Assembly (NCBI GenBank): GCA_007922305.1
Contig: ML677335.1
Coordinates: 20,023,933-20,087,932, forward strand
Length of the DNA: 64,000 nucleotides
Direction of reading: 5' to 3'
Source of the DNA: Dermatemys mawii
Lineage: Eukaryota; Chordata; Testudines; Dermatemydidae
Made by a program: the position numbers and the translations under genes. Of the stretch, positions 11,787-24,319 are shown in pieces (the stretch's first letter is position 1; each line of letters begins with the position of its first letter). Under the pieces are notes generated by a model that was not told where the DNA came from, made no database searches, and worked only from the letters and a program-made list of their open reading frames with translations.

Positions 11787-12370
11787 TGGCGGAATTCTGT
11801 GCCACTGCACATGTCCAGAATTTATGGCCCTCATAGATTTCTTTGCTTCCTCACAGAAAAATGACTTTCTGATGGGAAAGCAAATAGAAGCCACAAGAAC
11901 GGACATACAACCCTCTTCATCAGTATGTTCCAGGTGCCCAGGGTAGCTGGCAGAGAGATAAAACTCTGTAGGTCAGGAGGCAGGACTGGCAAAGATCCAG
12001 CTGATAACTCCTACCCTGTGCCAGGCTCAGCTGTTAGTCACAGCAGGGCTGGGAGAACAGGACTTTCTCTTCCCCTAAACAGCATCCAAGCTTGGGTCAA
12101 ATCCACCTCCAGATTTCTCCCCCAGCTGCAGGAAGCTCTGCAAACTTCCCCCCTCCCCTGCTTCCTGCATGCATCACTTCTCAGCTACAGGGGGAGGGAC
12201 TCCTGTACTGGGAGCTGCCTCCCCATCTGCCCAACTCCTGTGCATCTAGACTCCCTCATACCCAGACCCTCCTGCTGGGCCCCTTCCCCCATACTCGGAC
12301 TCCACCCACCCCAATGACCTCCACTGCCCCTGCATCTGGACCACCCAGATGAGCCACCCACACCCAGATA
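11787..12370. repeat. Interspersed repeat, class unknown
   Basis: Compositionally distinct from its AT-rich surroundings. It opens TCCTGGCGGAATTCTGTGCC, continues 'cagaaaaatgactttctgat' and 'gggaaagcaaatagaagcc', and passes into a C-rich block at 12090-12360. I recognise the opening as a widespread turtle repeat but cannot give its class. Open frames of 130, 86 and 65 codons cover the C-rich part on both strands and have no domain, so they reflect GC composition. Confidence 0.4.
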
Positions 12371-14093
12371 GTATAGAAACATACAGAGCTAGACAGCAAG
12401 AAGTGTTGTTCTACTTTTCTGCAAGAAATGTGTTACTTTTACACTAAAAATTATAAACCTGGTTCTGTCAGAGATGCCATCTCTGAAAATAGTAATTCCA
12501 AGGTCTGATAAAATCCTTTTAGCTAATGTTTCAATCCTTGTTTATTCTTCCCCATTCTATAAAGTGTTCATCCTCATGTATGAGGAAAGACGTGTTTTGA
12601 GAAAATAACAAGTTATTTATGCTAAACAGTAACTAATATCAATAAGCGGGGGGTCTGTAAGCAATTTAGTCAGTATAAAGATTCTGGACAACATGTCTTA
12701 AACTGTCAAGTCTCTTCTGACAATAGGCTACATGGAGTTTTTATATAACTTTCTGCTTAATCAGGAAAATATAATGCCCCATAATGCTAAATTTTCTTTT
12801 TGATTTGTCACATACCCTGGAGAACTTGTGGACCATAAACCAATTAATAGATTATACAGTTTCATAAATGTAATTTTGTAGTCTGTGTCAGATATAATAT
12901 GGAATGGATAATATTTTTCAGTTTAACTTTACTGTTTCAGAACATCACATAGAGTTTGTTCACAGAAAAGGTGAAAAGAGGTTGCAGTATTTCATGACAT
13001 ATGGCACATTTCTTAGTGAAGCGAAGGACATATCATATGTCTTATCAATAAATCCGCCTATCCCTCACATCTGTTTCTTTTGTTTTAAGTTATTGATCAC
13101 TACAGTTTTTAGGTGTGTGTTAGCTATAAGATAGTATGTCACTGAATTGTAATAAACATCTTGCAGTTCTGTTTCAATTGCAGGCATGTGCACTAATATT
13201 ATCTTGTCCTGTCTGGTCATGAGTGTGTTGCTTCAGTTTCCCCATCTTGACTCTCTGATATACACTTACCCACGTGGTTCAAATAACATCCAGCATTTGG
13301 GCTCTGGTTTGTTATACTATAAAGACACACACAAGCATATAAGTATCTGCAGTTTTTTCTTGTTGGGCAGCATGAAGTTCAAATACTACATCTCTTATGC
13401 TTCTTTGGGATTAGCCCATCTCTTTGGGACAAGAGTCTCAACTTTTTGTGGGCTCTGTAATCTGTTAGACCTCTATTATCTCAGCCTCAAATACTATAGT
13501 TCATGGTTCTCTGCAGCCCTCTGCCTAGGGTCTGCAGAAGAATCTGCTCTGGGCTCTGTAATCCATTAGTCCTCTGTCTGGCTACTATGGGAAGACCTAC
13601 ACTATGATTTGCCCTTCTTGACCCCGGGCCTCTTCTGACCTTGCCTAAGATCTGGTTTCCTAAAGGTAACACACTTACTCCCAGTTATGTGCACTGAAAT
13701 TATTGCTTCCAGCTTTAAAGGTACAGGGCCATAACAGATACATTGGTATGTGAGCATGTACCCAAGGACCTGTGTTCTGGTACAGAATATTACAAAATAC
13801 TTACCTTCTACTTCAGAATAGTGGAATACATATTCATTCTCTCTCTCTCATGGAGAGAGAGAGAGAGATTATATATAGATGTATATAGATATATATATTT
13901 AACATGCTTAGCCAAAAACTCACATTCAAATAATGCAACATAAGAACACACTAGTCAGCCTCGCCCCCTAAATTTCAGTTTGATCAGATGACAGAAGCAA
14001 CAAACAAACTATTATTCAGTTCCACCTCAGAGCATAAGCCAAGTATCTGAGAAATGGATGAGTCATGCACAGGGTACTAACACTCAGATAGTT
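12371..14093. other. Unique-looking AT-rich stretch
   Basis: A 127-codon open frame at 13186-13569 has no recognisable domain and no codon bias that I can judge; I treat it as chance. A CT/GA simple repeat lies at 13839-13868 (listed separately). Confidence 0.4.
13839..13868. repeat. CT/GA palindromic simple repeat
   Basis: A CT run is followed by CATG and a GA run, so the tract is its own inverted repeat and could form a short hairpin. An AT-rich TATATAGATG tract follows at once. Confidence 0.85.
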
Positions 14094-14590
14094 ATATAAG
14101 AACATAACAATGGCTGCACTGGATCAGACCAAAGGTCCACCTAGCTCAGTATTCCGTCTACCGACAGTGGCCAATGCCAGGTATCCTGGAGTGAGTGAAC
14201 CTAACAGGTAATGATCAAGTGATCTGTCTCCTACCATCCATCATCCCTCTCTGACAAAAAGAGGCTAGGGACACCATTCCCTACCCATCCTGGCTAAGAA
14301 CCATTAATGGACTTAACCTCTATGAATTTATCCAGTTCTCTTAAACCTGTTCTATTCCTAGCCTTCACAACCTCCTCTGTCAAGGAGCTCCACTGGTTGA
14401 CTGTGCACTGTGCGAAGAACTTCCTTTTATTTGTTTTAAATCTGCTGCCCATTAATTTCATTTTTTGGCCCCTAGTTCTTATATTATGGGAACAAGTAAA
14501 TAACTTTTCCTTATTCACTTTCTCCACACCACTCATAATTTTATATATCTCTATCATATCCCCCCTTAGTCTCCTCTTTTCCAAGCTGTA
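14094..14590 (-). mobile_element. CR1 LINE 3' end with ORF2 remnant
   Basis: The plus strand begins with the inverted CR1 tail: CTGCACTGGATCAGACCAAA, GTATTCCGTC, AGTGGCCAATGCCAGGTATC. It then runs into the antisense of the ORF2 C-terminus (14294-14584). The copy is truncated at 5' near 14590, as is usual for CR1 retrotransposition. It keeps the 3' UTR and about 96 codons. Confidence 0.85.
14294..14584 (-). pseudogene. CR1 ORF2 C-terminal remnant
   Basis: This open stretch encodes the last part of the CR1 reverse transcriptase polyprotein, downstream of the RT domain. Recognisable stretches are RRLRGDMIEIYKIMSG at the start and VNQWSSLTEEVVKA near the end, equivalent to the usual 'V.LWNSLPEEVV' block. 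The catalytic RT motifs are absent because the copy is 5'-truncated. It cannot encode an active enzyme. Confidence 0.75.
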
Positions 14591-15384
14591 AAGTCTTAGA
14601 CTTACTGGGACAGATGCTTTTGAAAATTTTAGCCAACACTAAAAATCAAACATTTAGAGAGGGAATATGAATTGCTTCATATACAGCAACTCTGCAAATA
14701 GATATTACAGTACCACAAAACTGATTTGGAACATTACTTTTCCAATCCTACATCTCTTCTGACACTTCTAAAACTTAATTTCAGATAGCAACAATATTAT
14801 TCAGTCTTTGCTACACAAGACAATCTCAGGTCTGCAGAAGTGAATAACTGTTTCTGTAACCCATGTTGACATTGGCCCTGGATAAATCCATTTTCATATC
14901 ATGCTAATATTTTATGCATGCTTATTTTATGTAAAATGATGAACACATGCCTGTATGAATTTCCAACCCATCAGACTGCATTATGGCCCCAATTCAACAA
15001 AGCACTTAAACATGTGTTTTACTTCATATGAACAATCCCATTCACCTCAAAAGGACCTATCCAGGTGATTTCCAGGATCTTGCAAAGAATTACATTTTAG
15101 TCCGTAGTGTTAAGACTTCATGATTATAACCACTATAGCAGAATGTATAATTACTTTACTAAATCCTTTAGTTAGCTATATAAAATGAGCATTTCTGTTT
15201 ACAAATCTTTTAGATTTATTGCCAAATATTATCAGGGCCAAATGACAATTTAATAGCAAATGATTTATATAATTTTGTATTGAAGAAAATTAAACTAGTC
15301 TCAAATTTATGCAATAAATTTGACTTTTTCTTATTGGTTTTAAGATTTCAGATTAACAAGAAAATAAGTTTTTTATTATTTTAG

Positions 15385-15430
<46 letters not shown>

Positions 15431-18400
15431 CTTATGTAATAGTGCAATGTTCTGTTGTCCCTAATGGTTTTAAATGCTACAAATTACAAATATTATTCAT
15501 GTTTGTCTTTCTGTGTTTTTAAAAAATTGTGCTATAATCATTAGTTTCAGAAAAATTCTTGGCAATGACCATCAAGACATTTACACAACAGCTGTGTGCA
15601 TTGATTAACATAACATAAATTATTGTGAAGACTAATGGCAGCAACCGAAACAAAATAGCGTAAAAATATGATTTTTTCTGAACTTCGAGAGAGAAAAATT
15701 TTGCTTTTCCCAAACTGAGTCAATATTGTCAAAAACATTTCTGAGAGTCAGGCAACACCAAATAAATTGAAAACTGTCTCAAGGTTTGCTATATTACAAA
15801 TAATAATTGTTTCTCTTATACAATATTATGCTAAACTCTGGTCTGCCATTCACACCATGCCACTGAAAAAAATAAAAAATAACCAAACCAAGATCTGTTA
15901 GCTTCAGTTCTACTTATACATTTTCCACCCTTTTCTGAATCACCACTACTTTAAGTGAGAGACATAAGACACCAAAACTTCACACAATATTCACTGAAGT
16001 GTATAAAATCAATTTTACCTTCTTATTCTCATGTACCACACATCACCTCCTAAATAAAAGAAATGTAATGTTCTAGCTCAGTTACAAAATAAAATTATTT
16101 TGCTAGGGAATGAATGACAATTTCTGAACTATGTTATGTGAAGTCTCTAAAAGGAGCCTCAGATCAGAGGGCCAAAGAAACACTGGTAAAAAGGAGGGTT
16201 GTCTCGCTATTATACCAGATGTTAGGAGCATCAGCCCCCATTTTCCAGTTTTTTCAGGCTTTCCCTACGTCCACTTCCAACTCTGGTTCATCAGGGAACT
16301 GGACCCTCTACAGAATACTTGTACTGTGTATCTACCACCTGCTAAGTTGTGACAAATTGACTTAAACGCCTTACTTAGCCCATTCGGTCCATGATTTGCT
16401 GCGGGAAGGGCAAAAAACCTACCCTATTCTGGCACTGACAAAAAAATGCATTCCCAACCCCAAAAGAAACAGGTGACTACCACAGTGCCCACAGCAGATG
16501 ATAAAACCTGGTCCTGCTCTGGTCCCAGGGGTAAGCATTGCTTTTCTATGGTGAGAACATGCTATGGCTGGACATAGTAAGACTTAAATATCCTCCCTAT
16601 CCCATGGTGGACATGGTGGTCCATGCCCTCACCTGAGTCAGCCTCTTCCGTCTGCTCTTTGGTTCAAGTAGCCAGCCCCTACCTTTTGCTCTTCTCTCTA
16701 ACTGCAAATGCAGTGGGATTGGGAATCTTAACAATGCCACCAACTCTTTTCTCCCTACCAATCTGACAAAGTCTCATGTCTCTTTAGGTTGCAGTGAGCA
16801 CACTTTTAGTCTTCTTCCTCATAACTGGTATTCAGGCTCACTGGGCACAATCTCAGAATATCTGGCTCTGATTTAAACATATTCAATTTTCCGGTCAAAA
16901 TGTGTTTTCAAAGAGACGCTACAAAACAAAATAGCCTATTAATCCTATGCGTAGGATTACAAACAATCAAACTACTATTTAAATTATTCAATTCTTCAAT
17001 CAAATCAAGTGTTGTTTCTTGTTAGGGCAAGATATAAAATAAAGGGATTTTCCCTTCTAAATCATTGTAAGCACACTGGTTTAAATAGTTATGTAACTAG
17101 ATTTTGTATAGTTAATGTTATTGATCCTATTGTAATTTGGAATGAATTAATGGCTGCCTGGTTATAAAATGTTTAATAAGTTGTGTTAATTCCTATGCTG
17201 TCGTTTGGACAGTATAGACACAACCACATGCCTTATGTACCCCAAAAATGTTCTGTCCTGAGCCAAATCTGGCACATACAGAGCATGACAGGTATATTTT
17301 GATGTCATCCAGCCATCATGCTTTCCATCTTCTTTGGGGGTGGGGTGGGGGAAATCTTTTCCATTCTGTTTTCATTAGGTCAAAATCAAAGATGATTAAT
17401 ATGTTATAGCTCTTTTTTAACCCAGTCTGACTGCTTCATATAAAAATACAGCACTGGAATTAAATTAATCTACTGTTCTGTTTGATGGATGTTCAATTTA
17501 TTACATGGATGACAAAATCTCATAGAATTATTTTGATGGAAAGTTATGTAATGAATCTGTATGGGTCAAGAAAAGTATTATTTAATATTATGATCTATTA
17601 AAGAATACATACTTTTATGAAATGTCTCAGTCGTTATAAAACCTAAAATACCCAGAGAACCTTAATTTCTATCAAGATTCTTTCTATTTCTCATCAGAAC
17701 AGCTTCTCTGACCAGAACACGGGATTCATTCAAACACATGCAAACTGTAGTATTAAATAATTTATTCTCTGAATAAAATTGTAGAGAATCATATTTGTAT
17801 CCAAGAATATGGCACAAGCTTGAAAACATCTTTTATCCAGTGGAATCTGAAAATATTCAGATTCCAAAAATCAGCTAAGTTGACCAAGATATCAGATCTT
17901 TTCAGGTTAGATGGATACATTACCGTACCATGGTGTTTTCAACGGATGGGCATCTATGATGCAAAACAACAAGAATTTTGGAAAAAAACAGTATCCAGTC
18001 AGAAAAAAAAATAATAGTATGTAGTGTGCTGTCTATAAAAGTCTCCATGATATTCTATGATTGCCATAAAATCTAGAAAAAGGACTTAAGAAGTGTTGAA
18101 CTGCTACAGCTTTTAAATCCCTTTACAACAACCTATTCATTTTATATTTAATTGTAAATTGTTCCTGGCATTTATTTCAGTCTATTTCACTCACATAATG
18201 TTTGCAAGTTTTTAAGATTATTTTCCATGCATATATGAATAAAACATTCCAAAGTGTATCCAACAGAAATGGGTGAACTGTTTAAATGATTATGTTTAAA
18301 CAAGGTACAATTAGGTCAAACATCTGATCTCATTCCTGTTTGTTTTAGGAAATAGCAGAATGAAGTAAAATACAGCAAAGCCTGTACAAATCCTTTTAGG

Positions 18401-19098
18401 GCAACCATTTGCCTAATGAAATGGCCCCAAAGAATTCCCAATATGGAGCACAATTATGCTCTAACTTTATTATGAGATCACTTCCGTTAACCAGTCTCTT
18501 CTAGTGATTGCTTAAGACAAGTTTCACTTCACAATTACTAGAAAATTTTTCATCATAGTGATATTCTTATTAGTATTTATAATTACAATTTTTGCAAGAT
18601 TGTGACTTGTCTCACACAGTAGCCCTTATTCTCCTGAACAGCAACACTGGTCTGTGTGTTTTTTGTGATGGTGAATGGGTGGAGCTTTGGCTCTGCTTAC
18701 CTAACACACTGAAACATGGGACGGGGGGAAGAGGGGAACCTACTGGTACAGCAGATTACTTATCTGCCCCTGACAGCAAGGGGGGAAACCAGGAATGTAA
18801 CTGTAACCATCTGGGTCACAGTTCCTGGGCTTCTCCTGGAACAGTGAAGCTACACATCATTTTATATTTAAGGTGAGTTTTACAATTCTCAGACTCTGGT
18901 ACTTTCAGATGTGTAAAGAAGAGGGTGTGTGCAGGCTGTCAGGGAGCTGATCATGCCTCCCTGATTCTCATTCTGGCCTGGGATGCATTTCAGATTAGTT
19001 CTGGGGCTACTCCAAACTACGCCTGCTAGAAATGGTTCTCTAGAAATAATATGCACTACGAGCTGCCAGAGCTCATCATGCTCTAGCCAGCCCTCTGC
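14591..19098. other. Long AT-rich stretch with few repeats
   Basis: At about 14983-15075 a decayed palindromic MITE is visible (CAACAAAGCACTTAAACATG block). A TG microsatellite lies at 15391-15429. The region 16160-16900 is less AT-rich, but its short frames (63-83 codons) overlap in alternative frames. No gene is supported, and I saw no convincing splice-bounded exon. Confidence 0.45.
15391..15429. repeat. TG dinucleotide microsatellite
   Basis: An uninterrupted GT tract of about 19 units, likely length-polymorphic. Confidence 0.95.
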
Positions 19099-19499
19099 CA
19101 GGGCCGACCCACAGCATTTTGGCACCTGAGGTGGGGAGCTCAAAGGATGCCCCCATGCTCCCTCGCTTGGGTCAAGACTTTGAGTGGTCTCTTGTGCCCT
19201 CCTTCTCCTAGCACTGCACTCCACCATCTCTATGCATCTAGAGCAGAGAGAATACATATGCACCAGCAGCAGACACAATCTTCTGCATTCTGGGTCCTAG
19301 TGGCACCCTCCCCACAGTCTGGCACCTGAGGCGGCTGCCTCAGTTCACCTCATGGTAAGGTAGGGTGACCAGACAGCAAGTGTGAAAAATTGGGACTGGG
19401 GTGGGAGGTAATAGGAACTATATAAGAAAAAGACCCCCAAATTGACACTGTCCCTATAAAATCAGGACATCTAGTCACCCTGAAGTAAGGCCAGCCCTG
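19099..19499. mobile_element. Small non-autonomous hAT with nested MITE
   Basis: The termini are CAGGGCCGACCC and GGCCAGCCCTG. An exact 8-bp duplication CCCTCTGC flanks them at 19091-19098 and 19500-19507, the hallmark length for hAT insertion. Without the nested MITE (19363-19480) the element is about 280 bp. It contains 'ggcacctgaggtgggg' and 'ggcacctgaggcggctg' near its ends. The 129-codon minus-strand frame crossing the left boundary is not a gene. Confidence 0.75.
19363..19480. mobile_element. Nested 118-bp MITE (GGGTGACC family)
   Basis: Starts GGGTGACCAGACAGCAAG and ends ATCTAGTCACCC; the left flank is TA and the right flank TG. The internal text (AATTGGGACTGGGGTGGGAG, then CCCTATAAAATCAGGACATC) is a familiar turtle MITE. 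It lies inside the right end of the hAT at 19099-19499, so it inserted later. Confidence 0.75.
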
Positions 19500-19507
19500 C
19501 CCTCTGC

Positions 19508-21199
19508 TCAGCCCTCCATACCCTGACAGAGCCCCTGTGCAAGTACATAGAGGCATCCACTGGTGGCCTGCAGAGCACTTGCCAGTAAGGAGAAGTAACT
19601 GATTGTACACGATGATCATACACTTTTCCTAGCTGCCAAATGGCATTAAAAGAGAAAAAAAATATTTTTAATATTATGGTCCCTATAAGCTATTAATGTA
19701 ATTGCAAATGGAAAAGAAGGAGGTCTGCATAATTGTGAATGGGAACTAAAGTGGTCAATAAGCTCTATATTCTCTATTCTAATGTGGAATAAAATTGAGA
19801 ACCCCTGCTCCAGAAAAAAATTAGTCTAGACCTACAAGGAAACTTTTTGAGTATTCCCAGCAACTTTAATGTGAGTTTCTCCCACAGAGGTCTTGCACGA
19901 TTAGGTCCCCAAGTGTGCAATACAAACATCATATCAGCAATGATGGTATTGAAGGTATTTAGGAAAGTGTTTAAGCACATGCTTAGATGCTTTCCTAATA
20001 AGAATGCTTTCTGGAACTGTGTCTTATAATATTAAATACAAAATAGATTAGTAAGGGCCAAAGAATTTATAAAACAAATCCATTTGTTCATATCAAAACC
20101 TAGGTGCAGGAAGAATTTCTTGCCTATGGAATCTTAGTTTTCTCTTTTTCCTCAAAGCATCTTTGAATAGAAACACATCAAGTTTCAAATGCATAGGACA
20201 AAGGAATTTAAAAAATATGTTTTACCTAGCCTATCGCCTCATTTAAAATACAAAACTGTCAGATTTGCTCCTAGCCTATAATCTTTTGTTCCAGGTGTTG
20301 GTTTTTTAAACAAATCAGCCAGTCTCAAACAGCTTTATAACCACCAACTTTCAATACGATAGAAGAAAGAAAGAAAACACTCTCTCCTGTCTTGAAGTTA
20401 GTTCTGCAAATATGCTTCTTCCTGATGTTACATTCAGCAAACAAGATACCCAAAACAAACAAGAAGAACAGCAGCAACAAAAACAACTCAAACCTAATCT
20501 TTTCACCATTTTTTTCAAAATTAATTATATACTGTGGCAAGTCATCTCCTTTACTTCATCAGTATGGCAGGGCAGGGGTAAAACTCCTTGAGTCCAGTTG
20601 CAGCCTCAGTCATTATCCCCATATAGTCTGCAAATAGATTATTATTTTAAAAAGGATTTCAGTGTCCAGCATAGTTTTCAGCAGCGTGTAAGAGCAACTG
20701 GTGGGGTGAGATTATACTTTACAGATGGAATATCAAGTCCATGTTGAGCCCATCATCCAGAAAACAATATTTGTAAATTTTGTGAATTATTTCAATGGTG
20801 TATCTTCTATAAGCACAGCCCAGCGAATTAGCATTAATACTCTATGTACACATTTTGTGCAAAATCTGGTTTATATTTCACTCCTGAAATCTGCAGTTAT
20901 TAAACTCGTTTTAATGCTTTGCTGAGAAAATTATGTAGCCAGTTTGTTGGCTCCACCTCCTCCCAATTTTCAACGGATATACTATTCTGCATCAATCAGT
21001 TGCTGAGTGGGAACCAAAAAAAAAAAATCATCAAACCCTCTCCCTCATTCTGCTGGTGGATAAGTAGGGAAGGAACCACAAAACATTCTGTGTAGCATTC
21101 TGTTTCGATCCTATATACATTTCCTTCTGTCCTGCCATGGGGATGGGGCTGAAGAGTGTGTATGTGTGTCTGTCTTTATCTCTTGCTCATTGTGGTCTA
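19508..21199. other. Unique-looking AT-rich stretch
   Basis: No supported gene. Short frames at 19774-20029 and 20325-20637 overlap on opposite strands. An A run lies at 21017-21026. Confidence 0.45.
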
Positions 21200-21668
21200 G
21201 AATGTGATACATCTGCAAAAGAAACTAGAGATGAGTGAAGGAAGATATAGGAACAGAAAGAAAAAACAAAGACAGGCGGATGAAGCACAAAAGTGTGGAC
21301 CACAACAAAAGTGGAGTTAAAACTAAAAAGATAGAAAAGGGTACACAATGTGTGGGGAGAAGAGCCAGGAGAAATGCAGTCAACCTCTGGAACTCTTTGC
21401 CAGAGGATGTTGTGAAGACCAAGACTATAACAGGGATCAAAAAATAACTAGATAAATTCATAAAGGATAGGTCCATCAGTGGCTATTAGCCAGGCTGGGC
21501 AGGAATGGTGTCCCTAGTTCTGTTTGCCAGAAGATGGGAAGGGCAACAGGGGATGGATCACTTGATGATTATCTGTTCTGTTAATTCCCTTTGGAACACC
21601 TGGCATTGGCCACCATCAGAAGACAGGATAGATAGACCTTTGATCTGATCCGGTATGGCCATTCTTAT
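21200..21668 (+). mobile_element. CR1 LINE 3' end, sense orientation
   Basis: The element reads forward: ORF2 C-terminal coding (21235-21447), then the 3' UTR with 'aggctgggcaggaatggtgt', CCTGGCATTGGCCACC near 21600 and 'gatctgatccggtatggcc' near the end at about 21668. It is the mirror of the copy at 14094. The 5' limit is uncertain. Confidence 0.8.
21235..21447 (+). pseudogene. CR1 ORF2 C-terminal remnant
   Basis: The 70-codon frame ends with VNLWNSLPEDVVKTKTITGI, the typical CR1 ORF2 C-terminal block. The first 40 codons are lysine-rich and poorly conserved. RT motifs are absent. Confidence 0.75.
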
Positions 21669-22291
21669 TTAGGGGTGAAATGATAATAGATTACTGGAGA
21701 AAAGGAGTCAAGGAGAGACAAGATTTCTCCCCCTTTTTTTTTCTGATCACACAATGTCCAGAAACAGATCAAATTTCTCAAATGTATTCAGTATTCAAAA
21801 TTATATTTATTTTTTCCACAAATTACAAATCACTTTTTGATTTTCTATTCTTAAAAATCCAAAAAAGTGAGCTGTATTGTTTTCTTATTATTGCCTATGT
21901 AAGTTACATGGGATTTTTTCTGTCCTTTAACTGGATTAGCAAACCTCATCAGGATTTCTGTAGAAATTCTCTTTTAAACATACATTTAAAATCAATTTTG
22001 CAACAATTTAAGCTTAAAATTCACTTTCAGTGAACACTTGGATTAGTAAAATTAAGTCACATAAATATTTATGTAAAGGAACATACATGAAATGAAATAG
22101 TTTAAAAATCCCAACAAATATTCACAGAAAAAAATTTAGCATTTACCCATCTCTATAAATCTGACAGAAGCAGGAGGGAACCAAAGATTGATTAAAAATC
22201 TCTTTTTAATCAGTTGTTGTTAAAGAAGAGGAAAGAGAGAAAAATAAAAATTAAATGAGGGGAAGGTAGACAGTGAAGATGATTATAGGCA
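21669..22291. other. Unique-looking AT-rich stretch
   Basis: A 117-codon open frame (21680-22033) rich in F, I and K is typical of AT-rich random frames and shows no domain. No other feature. Confidence 0.45.
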
Positions 22292-22293
22292 TA

Positions 22294-22438
22294 GGAACTC
22301 CTCATTTAACGTTGTGGTTATGTTCCTGAAAAATACGACTTTAAGTGAAATGATGTTAAGCAAATCCAATTTCCCCATAAGAATTAATGTAAATGAGGAG
22401 ATTAGGTTCCAGGGAAATTTTTTTCACCAGACAAAAGA

Positions 22439-22518
<80 letters not shown>

Positions 22519-23339
22519 AAGCTTTAAACAAACAGTTTAATACTGGTACACAGTGGTGATGATTGTGAAGCTTGGTTGAGGTGGAGGAGTTAGAAGATGG
22601 GATATTTCCCAGGGAATGCCTTACTGCTAAATGATGAACTAGCTTTTGGCTGAGCCCTCAAGGGTTAACATGTTAATGTAGCCTCACACTCTGCTAGGCA
22701 GCACGAATGGAGGGAGGGGAGATAGCATAAAAGACAGAAAGACACACATCTTGTGTATGTGATGGGGAGAGAGAGATGCACACTGCCCCTTTAAGCAAGC
22801 TGACCCCATTCTTATGTACATTGTCTTTTTAAGTGCATCAGGAAGTTGAGACAGCAGCAGCTATCCCAAGCTCCCTCTGTCTTTCTCCCTCCATGCCCCC
22901 AGCCTATTCTATATGGAGAAGGGGTAAGCAGGGTGCAGGAGCAGATGTGAGGGGGACACCCTGACATTAGCCTCAATTCACCTCCCTGCACAGCAAGCAG
23001 GAGGCTCCCAGGAGCAGCTCCAAGGCAGAGGGCAGGAGCAGCACATGGATATGGGGAGTGGGACATCTGAACTGCTGGCAATTGATAGCCTGCTGGGCAG
23101 CTTCTGCATAGGGAATTGTGGGGAGCTAATAAGGGAGTTGCCAGTCCACCCTGGTTCCAAGCCCCCACCAGCCAGCTGCAATGGGCTGCTCTTCCTGAAA
23201 GCAGTGGCGAAAGCAGGTGGCTGGCAGATGACATTAGAAAGGAGCATTGCACAACTTTAAATAAGCATGTTCCCTAATTGATCAGCAATGTAACAACAAA
23301 ACAACGTTAACCAGGACAACTTTTAGTGAGGAGTTCCTG
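22294..23339. mobile_element. Tigger-like element, copy 2
   Basis: Homologous end to end with 7314-8231. It opens GGAACTCCTCATTTAACGTT (first two bases lost) after TA, and ends AGTGAGGAGTTCCTG before TA. Shared internal marks include CCCCATAAGAATTAATGTAA, 'gcattgcacaactttaaa' and AACAACGTTAACCAGGACAA. This copy has a long CA microsatellite at 22446-22514 that copy 1 lacks. Reading frames of 146 and 89 codons in its GC-rich middle are on the minus strand without a transposase motif. Confidence 0.65.
22446..22514. repeat. CA microsatellite
   Basis: A CA tract of about 34 units with one AAACAC interruption near 22482, preceded by GCGCGC. It lies inside the Tigger-like element. Confidence 0.95.
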
Positions 23340-23344
23340 TACAG

Positions 23345-23640
23345 GACAGCTAGACCCCACTCTACCCCAAGGCCCAGCTTCCATTCCACTCCCTCCCACG
23401 AGGCCCCACCCTTACTCTGCCTCTTCCCACTTCCACCTGCCCACTGCTATCCCTCCTCTTCCCTCCCCCCAAAGCCCTCCCCCACTGGCAAAACGGCTTA
23501 TCAGCCCCACTGATCAGCTCTTTCTGAGAGAGAGAGAGAGAGAGAGCGAGCTGTGGCTGATGGGTGCTAAGCACCCACTTTTTTTTCCCATGGGTGCTCC
23601 AGCCCCAGAGCCCCCACAGAGTAGGCATGTATAATTTGTA
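23345..23640. repeat. C-rich interspersed repeat, class unknown
   Basis: A pyrimidine-rich block (23350-23490), a GA tract (23526-23546), then 'gatgggtgctaagcaccca' and CCCATGGGTGCTCCAGCCCC. The last two strings are familiar from a widespread turtle repeat. Open frames of 95-102 codons on both strands are composition artefacts. Confidence 0.4.
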
Positions 23641-23664
23641 GCCTATCATCTTGGCCTGTGATTA

Positions 23665-24317
23665 GGGTTGCCAACATTGTATTTCAAAAGTAAGAGACTG
23701 TTTTCCTATCACCTCCACCCCATCCATCCTCACACTATAATATTTATTAATAATAAGCAGTATACACCTACATTTGCCAGGATTATTTCTTGCTGAAGGC
23801 GGTCTTGGCTGCCAGGATGAGGCTTCCCACCTGCCTTGCTCCCTCATTGCTGCAGCAACTACCAACCAGCATTTATGCTACTGTGCTGGGGACATTGGCA
23901 GAGACTCTGCAAGCAGGGAGGCTACACCTGATCCCCTGCCAGACAGAACCCCTTCCTGACCCTGGCCTCTCAGTGCAGCAGCCCCAAGGCACACAGTGCC
24001 ATGCACTTGTCCTGCCAGACAGGGCCTGCACAGGGAAAGGAGACACGTCTGCAATCATGGGTTGGAATTAGCAGGGGGCTCTATTCAGCAGGGGCAGTAC
24101 TAACGGGTGCACCTTTCCACTCCCCTCCTGACTCTGGCCCTTTAGCGCAACCCCGTCTGCTTTCTCTGCACAGCACTGAAGAGCCAAGATTGGAAGGGGA
24201 GTGGAAAGATGCCCTCATCAGTACTGGCCCCCTACTGTTGAAATAGAGGATAAAAGGCATCCCATACTGATTTAGTAAGGGGCAGGCATTTTTGTAACAT
24301 GGGAGTGTTAGCAACCT
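23665..24317. mobile_element. Non-autonomous DNA transposon (GGGTTGCC termini)
   Basis: Termini GGGTTGCCAAC and GTTAGCAACCT are inverted, with TA on both flanks (23663-23664 and 24318-24319). The interior is moderately GC-rich; overlapping 60-93-codon frames on both strands have no domain. Superfamily uncertain: TA flanks would suit Tc1/mariner, but a TTA target cannot be excluded. Confidence 0.5.
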
Positions 24318-24319
24318 TA

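Noticed and set aside
11925..12382. Overlapping 65-130-codon frames that looked like a proline-rich protein
   Set aside because: The C-rich repeat composition explains them; three frames on both strands are open over the same bases.
13186..13569. 127-codon frame as a possible exon or small gene
   Set aside because: No domain, no convincing splice sites and no supporting neighbour; consistent with a chance frame.
22314..22520. Histidine-threonine-rich frame
   Set aside because: It is the translation of a CA microsatellite.
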